Shown here in pieces: positions 32,454 through 40,743 of a stretch of 64,000 bases of DNA (within the stretch, counting starts at the first letter, position 1; every line of letters begins with the position of its first letter). The notes below the pieces were generated by a model. The model saw only the letters and a list, made by a program, of their open reading frames with translations, had not been told where the DNA came from and made no database searches. The stretch lies in assembly GCA_040398805.1 (NCBI GenBank), contig JBBATK010000002.1:124001-188000 (forward strand), read 5' to 3'. This stretch comes from JBBATK01 sp040398805. GTDB lineage: Bacteria; Bacteroidota; Ignavibacteria; Kapaibacteriales; NICIL-2. The position numbers and the translations under genes are program-made.

Positions 32454-33380
32454 ATGAACTACACCCTGCACCAACTGCGGATCTTTCACACCATCTCCCG
32501 CACGAAGAGCATCACGAAGGCGGCGGAGGAGCTGCACCTGTCGCAACCCGCCGTGTCCATCCAGCTGCGGCAGTTCCAGGAGCAGTTCGACGTGCCGCTG
32601 GTGGAGATCGTGGGAAGGAAACTGTATGTGACGGATTTCGGACAGGAGATAGCGCGCGCCGCCGAGCGCATCCTGGACGAGGTCGACGCCATCGACTTTC
32701 GGACGCAATCGTACAAGGGACGTCTGAGCGGCCGTCTCCGCTTCTCCATCGTGTCCACCGCCCAGTACTTCGTCCCTACCCTGCTTTCGGAGTTCTACCG
32801 GGCACACGAGGGTATCGAATGGCAAATGGACGTGACGAACAAGGCGCGCGTCGTGGAGAGCTTGGAACGGAACGAGGTGGACTTCGCCATCATGTCCATC
32901 CTCCCCGAGTCGCTGAACGTGAACACCCTCGAGATCATGGACAACAAACTGTTCGTCGTGTCGAACACTCCCGTGGCCTCGAAGCGCAAGCATGTGGAGC
33001 GCGGCATCCTTCAAGACATGCCGCTCATCTATCGCGAACAGGGTTCGGGCACGCGCACCCTTCTCGAGCGCTTCGCCCGCGAGCATGGTCTGCCCACACG
33101 CAAGAAGCTCGAACTGAGTTCCTACGAGGCGGTGAAGCAGGCCGTCCTGGCGGGATTGGGAGCGTCCATCATCCCGCTTATCGGCATCCGACATGAGCTG
33201 GAGGCCCGCAAACTTCATATCATCAACATCAAGGGCTTCCCCATCACCTCCACATGGCGCCTCGTATGGCTTGCATCCAAACGCCTCTCGCCTTCCGCGG
33301 AATCCTTCCTTGCCACCATCACGAAGGACAGACGTCGCCTGGTGCGCGAGCACTTCTCGTGGATGAAAAAGTACGAGTAG
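32454..33380 (+). CDS. LysR-family transcriptional regulator
   Basis: A 308-residue LysR protein. Residues 1-62 are the winged helix-turn-helix: NYTLHQLRIFHTISRTKSITKAAEELHLSQPAVSIQLRQFQEQF is a textbook LysR DNA-binding domain. A linker helix and the periplasmic-binding-protein-like effector domain (about 90-300) follow (LRFSIVSTAQYFVPTLLSEFYRAHEGIEWQMDV...). ATG 32454 gives the correct HTH start. It is divergent from icd and separated from it by an inverted repeat, so autoregulation and control of icd are plausible. The HTH and effector domain look closest to CbbR/CysB-like regulators, but the ligand is not identifiable from sequence. Confidence 0.9.
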   Translation: MNYTLHQLRIFHTISRTKSITKAAEELHLSQPAVSIQLRQFQEQFDVPLVEIVGRKLYVTDFGQEIARAAERILDEVDAIDFRTQSYKGRLSGRLRFSIVSTAQYFVPTLLSEFYRAHEGIEWQMDVTNKARVVESLERNEVDFAIMSILPESLNVNTLEIMDNKLFVVSNTPVASKRKHVERGILQDMPLIYREQGSGTRTLLERFAREHGLPTRKKLELSSYEAVKQAVLAGLGASIIPLIGIRHELEARKLHIINIKGFPITSTWRLVWLASKRLSPSAESFLATITKDRRRLVREHFSWMKKYE

Positions 33381-33441
33381 AGGAAGAGCGGTCGTAATTT
33401 GCCCGTGTGTGCGCGTACTTCATCAGTCATCCGGAGTCACC

Positions 33442-34158
33442 ATGGCATCAGAATTCGATCCATCTTCGCAGTACAACGACGATCGGCAGGACCGTTCGCG
33501 CACATTCCTTGCGACCGAGGACTACGACAATATCTGGCTGCGCATCAAAGAGAAAGGCATCCGCTGGGTGCTCACATGGGTCACGTTCATCGTCACCCTC
33601 ATCACCGTCATCATCGCCACCATCACCTTCCTGGGTTTCAACAACTACGTCCAGGAGAAGGCGCTGAGCCTGACACGCGTGTATGTATCCAGTTCGGAGT
33701 TCAAGAAAGAAGCCAGCGACTCCCTCAGTTCCTTCCTCATCCTCAATCGCGAAATCATTGCGGACCTTCAGGCCAAACTCCGGATGCTCAAGGACAGCGT
33801 GCGTCTGGTCAGCAACCTGCGCGTCGCTCCCTATGGTTTTTCCGGCAACAGCGCCAGCTTCGTGGATTCTCTCGGCACACAGTTCCGCATTGAATACGGC
33901 AACGCCTCCACCGACGACCCCGTGGACTTCCGTCAGGAGTTCCTCGATCCACCGCTCGTCTACATGACCGCCACTACGCAGCTCACGCAGATCGTGGGCA
34001 GGCAGACAGAAAAACAGATAGCGAAGACCTCGAACCACTATCCGCTCGTGCTCGACTCCGTCTCGCGCTCAGGTTTCGTCGTGAAGATGGATCCGCGCTA
34101 CACGCCATGGGGATTCAGCGGCTCGCAGAATTTCAATTGGATCGCCATCGGGCATTAG
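33442..34158 (+). CDS. single-pass membrane protein with H-type-lectin-like C-terminus
   Basis: A 238-residue protein not seen in a standard family. Residues about 37-62 (IRWVLTWVTFIVTLITVIIATITFLGF) form one transmembrane helix, preceded by a charged cytoplasmic N-terminus. About 65-125 is a coiled-coil-like helical stalk (KKEASDSLSSFLILNREIIADLQAKLRMLKDSVRLV). The C-terminal 110 residues form a beta domain with the order of H-type (Helix pomatia) lectins: FRQEFLDPPLVYMTATTQ, then SRSGFVVKMDPRYTPWGFSGSQNFNWIAIGH, where W-x-A-I-G at the end matches the H_lectin closing strand. Sugar binding is inference. The gene is downstream of lysR, with a weak -7 variant TAATTTG (33396-33402). Confidence 0.6.
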   Translation: MASEFDPSSQYNDDRQDRSRTFLATEDYDNIWLRIKEKGIRWVLTWVTFIVTLITVIIATITFLGFNNYVQEKALSLTRVYVSSSEFKKEASDSLSSFLILNREIIADLQAKLRMLKDSVRLVSNLRVAPYGFSGNSASFVDSLGTQFRIEYGNASTDDPVDFRQEFLDPPLVYMTATTQLTQIVGRQTEKQIAKTSNHYPLVLDSVSRSGFVVKMDPRYTPWGFSGSQNFNWIAIGH

Positions 34159-34188
34159 GGATTCGCACGCAGTGAACGCCGTGGTGCG

Positions 34189-34740
34189 TCATACGGTGTC
34201 GCAGCGGAACACATCCACGACGGTATCGCCGTAGGTCTTCGTCGCCACCTGCACCCAACCCGCCGGAGCGATCACCACTTCGAAACGGTCGTGCTCCGCA
34301 ATGCACAGTCCGCCGGACCGCAACAGGCCTCGTGTTGCAAGCAGCTCCACCAGTGAATTCTCCGTATGCATCGCATACGGCGGATCGATGAAGATGACAT
34401 CGAATGCTTCGGTGTGCGCGGACGCGAAGGCGATAGCGTCACCAAGCACCACGGTGGCACGTCCGTCCAGACCCGTCGCTTGCAGATTCTCCTCGATGCC
34501 CTTCGCCACCTTGCGCTGCTTCTCCACGAACGTGCAATGTTCAGCACCACGACTGAGCGCCTCGATACCAAGCGCGCCCGTTCCTGCGAACACGTCGCAG
34601 ACACGCGCGCCGCTCCACTTCACCCTATGCTCCAGCATGTTGAAGATGCTCTCCCGGGTGGCGTCGAGGGTAGGGCGGACGCCCTCGTGGACTTTGGCGG
34701 GGAGGACGCGACCGCGGTGGGTACCGGCGATGATGCGCAT
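34189..34740 (-). CDS. rsmD: 16S rRNA (guanine-N2)-methyltransferase RsmD
   Basis: Methylates G966 of 16S rRNA in the small subunit. 183 residues, matching the family. It opens MRIIAGTHRGRVLPA (the RsmD start), then RPTLDATRESIFNML, the SAM loop VCDVFAGTGALGIEALSRGA, and the catalytic IDPPY motif (about 122-126). It is three bases after the phosphohexomutase stop, so it is cotranscribed with the thioesterase-phosphohexomutase pair. Confidence 0.93.
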   Translation of the reverse strand: MRIIAGTHRGRVLPAKVHEGVRPTLDATRESIFNMLEHRVKWSGARVCDVFAGTGALGIEALSRGAEHCTFVEKQRKVAKGIEENLQATGLDGRATVVLGDAIAFASAHTEAFDVIFIDPPYAMHTENSLVELLATRGLLRSGGLCIAEHDRFEVVIAPAGWVQVATKTYGDTVVDVFRCDTV

Positions 34741-34743
34741 GGC

Positions 34744-36123
34744 TTACCCCCACTCCTTCGCACGCGCGATCAGCTCCTCGGCTTCGGAACGTGTGGGCGC
34801 TTCTGCGATGATGCGTACCAGCGGCTCGGTATTCGACGCACGGAGCTGCACCCACTTGTCGCTCCAATCCACCCGCACGCCGTCTTCATAGGATATCCGT
34901 ACGTGTGATGCTTCCTGTTCGCTCAGGTTCACGTTGAATCCGGACGGACGCTCCGGAACCGTGAACTTCGTCTTGATCATGCAGTAGGGCTCGCTGGTGG
35001 TGAGCTCGGCCCATTCCTCCGGCGGACATTGCGCCATGAGCCAGACCACGAGTGCGCAACCCACGAGCGAGTCACGACCGTAATGACATGCGGGAACGAT
35101 GACGCCACCGCTGCCTTCACCGCCCACACAGGCATGATGCTTCTGCATGGCACGCACCACATTGATCTCCCCCACAGCAGCCATCTCGCATCGTCCGCCA
35201 TGCCGCACTGCCGCGTCCGCTGCCATGCGGGAGGTAGACATGTTGACGACGGCAACCGGTGTCGCGTCGCCCGTGAACGCCGACGCGGTACGCATCACCG
35301 CCTCGATGGCGAGCATCACTGTGCGTTCTTCACCGATGGCCTCACCGCGATGATCGATGATGACCAGACGGTCGGCATCCGGATCCACCGCGAAACCGGC
35401 ATGCGCACCGTGCTGTACCACCGCCGCACGAAGCGCACCGAGATTCTCCGTGAGCGGTTCGGGTGTATGCGGAAACACGCCCGAGCCGTCGCAATACAGT
35501 TCCACGACCTCCACGCCCATGGCACGAAGCAACTCGGGAACGGCACGCGAGCCCGAACAATTCACCGCATCCACGACGACGCGCAACGCTCGCTCGCGGA
35601 TGGTTCGGAGTGCCGCAGGAGTGAATAAGGGCAAGGACAGCACGGCATCGATATGACGGGCAACGGCATCGCTGACGTATTCCAGGGAACCCGCTTGCTG
35701 ATCGACCGAACACGCTACCGCATTCGCAGGTGCGGGCGCGTCGAGCACCGACCACAAGCGCTCATTGGCTGCGGCGTCCAGAAAGGTGCCGTCTCCATCC
35801 AGGAACTTCAGGCCGTTCCACGGAGCGGGATTGTGCGAAGCCGTGATGATGATGCCGCCCGCTGCATCGCTCTTTTCCGTGAGCAGCTGGACTGTGGGCG
35901 TGGGCACGACGCCTGCGCAGCGCACGGTGCGTCCGCAAGCCGCCAAAGCGCCGAGCACCACCGACTCCATCCATGCTCCGGACGGACGTCCGTCCCGACC
36001 CACGACGATGCACCCCTCGGGCATCACGGCGGCATACGCCATGGTGTAGGCGGCAACGATATCGGGCGTGCACGCATCGCCAAGAGTGGCGCGAACGCCG
36101 GAGATGGAGCGGATAAGTGGCAT
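34744..36123 (-). CDS. glmM: phosphohexomutase (phosphoglucosamine/phosphomannomutase family)
   Basis: A 459-residue alpha-D-phosphohexomutase. The active-site serine lies in ITASHNPAPWNG (Ser96), the metal loop is DPDADR (in AVDPDADRLVIIDH) and the sugar loop is GGEGSGGV. The phosphate-binding C-terminal domain ends with DGVRVDWSDKWVQLRASNTEPLVRIIAEA. Bacteroidota glmM genes look like this, so glucosamine-6-phosphate to glucosamine-1-phosphate conversion for peptidoglycan is the favoured role; phosphomannomutase is possible. It has eight bases to the thioesterase stop upstream and three to rsmD downstream, consistent with one transcript. Confidence 0.85.
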   Translation of the reverse strand: MPLIRSISGVRATLGDACTPDIVAAYTMAYAAVMPEGCIVVGRDGRPSGAWMESVVLGALAACGRTVRCAGVVPTPTVQLLTEKSDAAGGIIITASHNPAPWNGLKFLDGDGTFLDAAANERLWSVLDAPAPANAVACSVDQQAGSLEYVSDAVARHIDAVLSLPLFTPAALRTIRERALRVVVDAVNCSGSRAVPELLRAMGVEVVELYCDGSGVFPHTPEPLTENLGALRAAVVQHGAHAGFAVDPDADRLVIIDHRGEAIGEERTVMLAIEAVMRTASAFTGDATPVAVVNMSTSRMAADAAVRHGGRCEMAAVGEINVVRAMQKHHACVGGEGSGGVIVPACHYGRDSLVGCALVVWLMAQCPPEEWAELTTSEPYCMIKTKFTVPERPSGFNVNLSEQEASHVRISYEDGVRVDWSDKWVQLRASNTEPLVRIIAEAPTRSEAEELIARAKEWG

Positions 36124-36130
36124 GGCGGTG

Positions 36131-36625
36131 TTACTGGTGATGGTCCTGACGGTTCTTCAACACATCACGGTTCTTCAAGCGTTGCTCGCGACGGTACAAC
36201 GCGTCTTCGAAACGACGTTTCTCCGCCTCGGTCTGTGGAACAAGCTGCGGTACCGGCAAGGGCTTGCCGTATTGATCGATGGCGACGAACGTGAGATAGG
36301 CGGAGGCCGTGTGGGCCGAGGTCCCGTTCAATGGGTCCTCACGGTGCACACGCACGCCCACTTCCATGGATGTGGTGAAGGCGCGATTGATACTTGCATA
36401 CAGCTTCACCACATGGCTGAGCTTGATGGGCTCGAAGAAGTTGATCTCGTCCACCGACGCCGTCACGCACACGCGACCGCTGTGTTTCATGGCAGCAAGC
36501 GCCGCCGCGATATCCACCCAGTGCATGAGGCGTCCGCCCAACAGGTTGCCCAGATAGTTGGTGTCGTTGGGAAGAACCATTTCCGTCATCTCGATGATAC
36601 TGTCCGAAGGATGCTTAGTGATCAT
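36131..36625 (-). CDS. acyl-CoA thioesterase, hotdog fold (YciA/BACH-like)
   Basis: A 164-residue hotdog thioesterase that hydrolyses acyl-CoA to free acid and CoA. The motif VLPNDTNYLGNLLGGRLMHWVDIAAALAAMKHSG is the YciA/acot signature, with the Asp of N-H/D-x-N at the turn and the H-W-V-D-I-A-A helix. DEINFFEPIKLSHVVKLYASI and a fourth strand follow. Substrate range is not predictable. The C-terminal 30 residues are basic and probably disordered (RREQRLKNRDVLKNRQDHH). First gene of the thioesterase-phosphohexomutase-rsmD operon, with an exact -7 box 95 bases upstream. Confidence 0.85.
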   Translation of the reverse strand: MITKHPSDSIIEMTEMVLPNDTNYLGNLLGGRLMHWVDIAAALAAMKHSGRVCVTASVDEINFFEPIKLSHVVKLYASINRAFTTSMEVGVRVHREDPLNGTSAHTASAYLTFVAIDQYGKPLPVPQLVPQTEAEKRRFEDALYRREQRLKNRDVLKNRQDHHQ

Positions 36626-36719
36626 GATGGGTGCGGGACTGGTGAAACAAAATCCTGTGAACGACGCGACGCGGAGACTCCGACGGCGGTGCCCTAGGCC
36701 ACGGTCTACGTAGTGACTG

Positions 36720-36727
36720 CAAAACTA
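36720..36727 (-). promoter_or_regulatory. Bacteroidota-type -7 promoter box upstream of the thioesterase operon
   Basis: The minus strand reads TAGTTTTG, an exact TAnnTTTG match 95 bases upstream of the thioesterase ATG, in the non-coding gap after the DinB-like gene. The likely leader is long. No -33 element is clear. Confidence 0.5.
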
Positions 36728-36780
36728 CCGGTTTATTGCCTTACCGTGCCGGGGGGCGGGGAACCATGGGGTGACCTGAC

Positions 36781-37302
36781 TCAGCCTGCTGTCGCCGACT
36801 CCACGATCTGCTCGGCGTGACGTCGTTCGTGACAGGCGGCGAACCACAACCAGCCGTACAGGCTCAGGTCGCCACGCAACGGGTGAGCGAAGACCATCGA
36901 CCGCATCTGCAGGTCGCTGCGGGCGCGGGCCGCGTTGAAGAGCGCCTCGCGACTGCGTTGAAGATTGGCGAGAATCACCTCGAAGTCAGGGTGCTCCACG
37001 GGCTGAAGTCGCTCCGCAGCCATCACGCGCCGGGTCCGGTCGGCAAGAGCACCGGTGGTTATGTGGCGCTCCTCCGTCAACCGGTCGTCGCTCATGGGTT
37101 CGCAGGGTGTGGCGATACGGTCGGCTCGCAGGAGGATGCCCGCTATGGACTTCTCCGTGATGCAGCAGTGTTCGAGCACGTCTGCGGCGGACCAACGTCC
37201 CGCCGCCGGCACGGATTCCTTATGACGCATCGCGCAGGACAGCAGGTGGTCGCGCGCGCGGTCGGCTTCGGCGATGTATTCCTCGAGAATGGGCATGGTC
37301 AT
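36781..37302 (-). CDS. DinB-like/YfiT-type four-helix protein
   Basis: A 173-residue helical protein of the DinB/YfiT type. PILEEYIAEADRARDHLLSCAMRHKE begins with the DinB helix, and GRWSAADVLEHCCITEKSIAGIL is the second helix with a candidate metal His. The C-terminal HERRHAEQI carries the HxxxH pair. The set of metal-binding histidines is therefore present. DinB-like enzymes include metal-dependent thiol transferases and other small-molecule enzymes; the substrate here is unknown. The ATG at 37302 removes a probable 25-residue over-extension. A weak -7 variant (TATCTTTA, minus) lies about 40 bases upstream, opposite the kmo promoter. Confidence 0.75.
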   Translation of the reverse strand: MTMPILEEYIAEADRARDHLLSCAMRHKESVPAAGRWSAADVLEHCCITEKSIAGILLRADRIATPCEPMSDDRLTEERHITTGALADRTRRVMAAERLQPVEHPDFEVILANLQRSREALFNAARARSDLQMRSMVFAHPLRGDLSLYGWLWFAACHERRHAEQIVESATAG

Positions 37303-37325
37303 GTGCAGCAGCTCCTCTCCTGTCG

Positions 37326-37333
37326 TAGTTTTG
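37326..37333 (+). promoter_or_regulatory. Bacteroidota-type -7 promoter box upstream of kmo
   Basis: TAGTTTTG matches TAnnTTTG exactly and lies 62 bases upstream of the kmo ATG at 37395, in the divergent gap with the DinB-like gene. Confidence 0.55.
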
Positions 37334-37394
37334 CGAGTGGTATCATAAAGATATACTTCACCGGACTTCCGAACCAATCATTGTTCACACCGCC

Positions 37395-38747
37395 ATGTCA
37401 CAGAAGAACATCACCATCGTCGGCGCAGGACTTGTCGGATCGCTCCTTTCCATTTACCTGGCCAAGCGCGGTCATACCGTGCATGTCTTCGAGCGCCGTC
37501 CGGACATGCGCTCGGCGCATATACCGGCAGGACGTTCCATCAACCTTGCCATGAGCGAGCGCGGCTGGCGCGGACTCGAGCGCGCGGGCATCATCGAAGA
37601 GATCCGCAAGATCGCCATCCCCATGACAGGCCGCATGATGCACGACGTGCAGGGCAATCTTACCTATCAGCCCTATGGCGACGGCGACCAAGCCATCAAC
37701 TCGGTGTCCCGCCGCGATCTGAACATCACGCTCATGAATTGTGCGGAGAGATTCCCCGATGTCCATTTTCACTTCGACGAACGCGCGCTGGACATAGCCT
37801 TGGACAAACCCGCCGTCGAATTCGTCCACAACGTGAGCGGTGTCCATACCACGGTGGAATCGGACGTGGTCATCGGCTCCGATGGCGCATTCAGCGCCAT
37901 ACGCGAGAAGATCATGAAGGCCACGCGGTGCAATTACTCGCAGGACTACCTGGAGCACGGATACAAGGAACTCAGCATTCCTCCCGGTCCCAACGGGAGC
38001 TTTCAAATGGAAAAGAACGCCCTGCATATCTGGGCGCGCAAGAGCTTCATGCTTATCGCCCTGCCCAATACCGACGGAACCTTCACCTGCACGCTGTTCT
38101 ATCCCTATCACGGTCAGGACTCCTTCGAGAACATCAAGACCGAGCAGGACGTGGTGGATCTGTTCACGCGCGAATTCCCCGACGCCCTGGCGCTCATGCC
38201 CACACTCGTGCACGACTTCTTCGCGAACCCCACGGGCTCGCTTGCCACCATGCGTACCTTCCCCTGGGTGTGGCAGGACAAGGTGGCGCTCATCGGCGAT
38301 GCCGCGCACGCCATCGTGCCGTTCTACGGACAAGGCATGAACTGCGGTTTCGAGGATTGTGTCACCTTCGCCGAGAGCATCGATGCGCATCCCGATGATT
38401 GGACCAAGGCCTTCGACGCCTATCAGCGCGACCGCAAGCCCAATGCCGATGCCATCGCTCAGCTGGCCATCAACAACTTCACGGAAATGCGCGACAAGGT
38501 GGCCGATGCACGATTCCTTCTTCGCAAGAAGATCGAATCCATGATGCACAAGGAGTTTCCCGATCGCTATGTCCCCCAGTACACGCTCGTCAGTTTCAGT
38601 CCCGACGTCTCCTACGCCGAAGCGTATGAACGCGGCTTCGTGAACGATGCCTTGCTGGAACGCATCATGGACAGACCGGACATCGAGAGCACCTGGAACA
38701 CGCCGGAAGTGAAATCCTTGATCGCCGACCTTCTTCAGGCGCAGTAA
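37395..38747 (+). CDS. kmo: kynurenine 3-monooxygenase
   Basis: FAD-dependent hydroxylase converting L-kynurenine to 3-hydroxykynurenine in tryptophan catabolism and de novo NAD synthesis. 450 residues, the usual length. The FAD Rossmann motif ITIVGAGLVGSLLSIYLAKRG is at 6-26. The family block SAHIPAGRSINLAMSERGWRGL follows. The second FAD motif GDAAHAIVPFYGQGMNCGFEDC lies about 300-321. Kmo differs from generic aromatic hydroxylases by the C-terminal membrane-associated end, here only a short helix, as in bacterial homologues. nadC follows 38 bases downstream, so the pair probably forms an operon driven by the box at 37326-37333. Confidence 0.93.
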   Translation: MSQKNITIVGAGLVGSLLSIYLAKRGHTVHVFERRPDMRSAHIPAGRSINLAMSERGWRGLERAGIIEEIRKIAIPMTGRMMHDVQGNLTYQPYGDGDQAINSVSRRDLNITLMNCAERFPDVHFHFDERALDIALDKPAVEFVHNVSGVHTTVESDVVIGSDGAFSAIREKIMKATRCNYSQDYLEHGYKELSIPPGPNGSFQMEKNALHIWARKSFMLIALPNTDGTFTCTLFYPYHGQDSFENIKTEQDVVDLFTREFPDALALMPTLVHDFFANPTGSLATMRTFPWVWQDKVALIGDAAHAIVPFYGQGMNCGFEDCVTFAESIDAHPDDWTKAFDAYQRDRKPNADAIAQLAINNFTEMRDKVADARFLLRKKIESMMHKEFPDRYVPQYTLVSFSPDVSYAEAYERGFVNDALLERIMDRPDIESTWNTPEVKSLIADLLQAQ

Positions 38748-38785
38748 GCACGAAGGCTTTTCTACCACGACCGCAGGATCATCCC

Positions 38786-39643
38786 ATGTTGACGCTTCTC
38801 CACGATTCCACCATCGCCCGTCTTGTGCAGATCGCCCTGCAGGAAGACGTCGGCAACGGCGACCTCACGACGGAACTCACGATACCGCCGGACGCCAAGG
38901 CGCGTGCCGTGTTGCTGTGCAAGAGCGACGGCGTGGTATGCGGCTTGCCCGTGGCCGAGCATGTGTTCCGGACTTTGCACGACGACATGGAGTTCACCGC
39001 CCGCCATGTTGAAGGCACCGTGGTTTCTCGCGGCACCGTCATAGCAGACGTCATCGGTAACGCCCAAGCCGTCCTGTCCGGCGAGCGCACGGCATTGAAT
39101 TTCATCCAGCGCATGTGCGGTGTGGCCACCATGGCGCACGCCTTCGCCTCCGCCATCGCCCACACGCACGCGCGCATCCTGGATACGCGCAAGACCGTTC
39201 CCGGGTGGCGCCTGCTCGACAAATACGCGGCGCAGTGCGGCGGCGCGGTGAATCACCGCATGGGGTTGTTCGACATGATAATGATCAAGGACAATCACAT
39301 CGCAGCGGCCGGAGGAATAGTCAAAGCGCTTGATGCGGTGCGCAGCGAGTACGAAGAGGACAAGGTGCGCATCGAGATCGAGTGCGATACGCTGAAGGAT
39401 GTGGTGGAGGCGTTGTCGCATGGAGGGTTTCACCGCATCATGTTCGACAACTTCCCCGTGGATCACTTGCGCAAAGGCGTGGAGCTGGTGGCCGGCACGA
39501 AGGAAACGGAAGCGTCCGGTGGTATCACGCTGCAGACAGTGAAGGATATCGCGGAGACCGGCGTGGATTTCATTTCCACCGGTGCCATCACCCACAGCGC
39601 ACCGGCGCTGGATATCTCCATGGACATCATGATCGGCGCGTAA
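38786..39643 (+). CDS. nadC: nicotinate-nucleotide pyrophosphorylase (carboxylating)
   Basis: Converts quinolinate and PRPP to nicotinate mononucleotide in NAD synthesis. 285 residues. Recognisable blocks: LQEDVGNGDLTTELTIPPDAKARA, NFIQRMCGVATMAHAFASAI, then ARILDTRKTVPGWRLLDKYAAQCGG (with the RKT and KYA quinolinate-binding residues), HRMGLFDMIMIKDNHI and EASGGITLQTVKDIAETGVDFISTGAITHSAP. It directly follows kmo; quinolinate could come from the kynurenine pathway or from NadA/B, neither of which is visible here. The 3' end overlaps the convergent DUF2520 gene by 17 bases. Confidence 0.95.
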   Translation: MLTLLHDSTIARLVQIALQEDVGNGDLTTELTIPPDAKARAVLLCKSDGVVCGLPVAEHVFRTLHDDMEFTARHVEGTVVSRGTVIADVIGNAQAVLSGERTALNFIQRMCGVATMAHAFASAIAHTHARILDTRKTVPGWRLLDKYAAQCGGAVNHRMGLFDMIMIKDNHIAAAGGIVKALDAVRSEYEEDKVRIEIECDTLKDVVEALSHGGFHRIMFDNFPVDHLRKGVELVAGTKETEASGGITLQTVKDIAETGVDFISTGAITHSAPALDISMDIMIGA

Positions 39644-40634
39644 GCTCGCGTTCCAGATAGGTGCGTAGCGCCTCCTGCGTTGCGGCATCGATGAGTCGCT
39701 CCCTCGCCGCGTAGTCCGTCGTCACCAATCCCATGAGCACATACGAGCGTAGCAGTCCGGTCTCGCCCGCGCTGCGCATGGCTTCGCAATGCTTCCGCAC
39801 GGTCTCCACATCGCCACGGGCTATGGGTCCGGTCAGCGGCGGCGCAGCATCCCGCGCAATCGACATCAAGGAATTCTCCAATGCCGTGCGCATGATGGGC
39901 TGAAGGAAGTCCATGGGCGGGATATCCGCGGCGTGGGCCGCTTGCCTGGCCACGCCGCTCACCGCGGTGAGATAGTTCGACGCGACGACGGCCACGCTGT
40001 GATAGATCTCCTTGCGTTCTCGCGCTTCACTCGTCAGCATCACCGGTGTACCGCCCGCACAGCGCACCAGGGCTGCCACACGCTGCATGGCGGCAGGGTC
40101 GTCCTGCGGATGACACTCTATGCCCCATGCCACGCCTTGAACCAGGCGCTCGCTGACATACGGGAACGTCTGAAACGGATGAGCGGCGGCGCAGATGACA
40201 CGTCGGTCGCAAGCGGGCAAGGCATCATCGAGCGCATCGGCAATCACCTCCGCATGCAACGCACCGGCACAGTGAGACATCACGACGTCGTGTGACTCCA
40301 CGGCGGTTTCGGACCACACGTCGGCACGGAAGCACTCCTTGGCGGCACGAGCGATCGCCGCATCCGGCGTACTGATGATGATCCAGTCCGGAAGGGTTTC
40401 GATATCCGCCCCGTTCTCGTACACGGGTATCGACGGAAACGCCATCGAACACTCCGCACGTCGCTTCGGCGATCGCGCCACGATCCATGCCAGATGTCCG
40501 CGCGCATGGAGGGCCAAGGCCACGCTCATGCCCACATTGCCGGCCCCGATGACACCTGCGCGCATTGCGGGCATGGTGCCTGCATGGTCTGCAAAGGACA
40601 TCGGCAAGGGGCGCTGTAACTCGTGTGACGACAT
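39627..40634 (-). CDS. Rossmann-fold/DUF2520 protein (6PGDH-like dehydrogenase)
   Basis: A 335-residue protein with an N-terminal NAD(P)-binding Rossmann domain (GVIGAGNVGMSVALALHARGH, GxGxxG) and a C-terminal DUF2520 helical domain, the architecture of 6-phosphogluconate-dehydrogenase-like proteins common in Bacteroidota. The mid-section (PDWIIISTPDAAI, SHCAGALHAE, AAHPFQTFP) contains the DUF2520 signature 'HPFQTF'. Substrate unknown. The ATG at 40634 is chosen among several in-frame options; a start near 40574 or 40565 would begin closer to the Rossmann fold. Ends inside nadC on the other strand. Confidence 0.78.
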   Translation of the reverse strand: MSSHELQRPLPMSFADHAGTMPAMRAGVIGAGNVGMSVALALHARGHLAWIVARSPKRRAECSMAFPSIPVYENGADIETLPDWIIISTPDAAIARAAKECFRADVWSETAVESHDVVMSHCAGALHAEVIADALDDALPACDRRVICAAAHPFQTFPYVSERLVQGVAWGIECHPQDDPAAMQRVAALVRCAGGTPVMLTSEARERKEIYHSVAVVASNYLTAVSGVARQAAHAADIPPMDFLQPIMRTALENSLMSIARDAAPPLTGPIARGDVETVRKHCEAMRSAGETGLLRSYVLMGLVTTDYAARERLIDAATQEALRTYLERELTRRS

Positions 40635-40743
40635 GGTATGGGGATGCTCGAAAAACGTTCGCTTCAGGTCAAGACGAGACGGGTTGAGATATGCGTGGTG
40701 AAATGCGTTCGGATGAACATCGGCATGCACGGTGCGATGCCGA

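Noticed and set aside
37398..38768. 456-codon minus-strand frame over kmo
   Set aside because: Antisense to kmo, no family resemblance; a composition effect.
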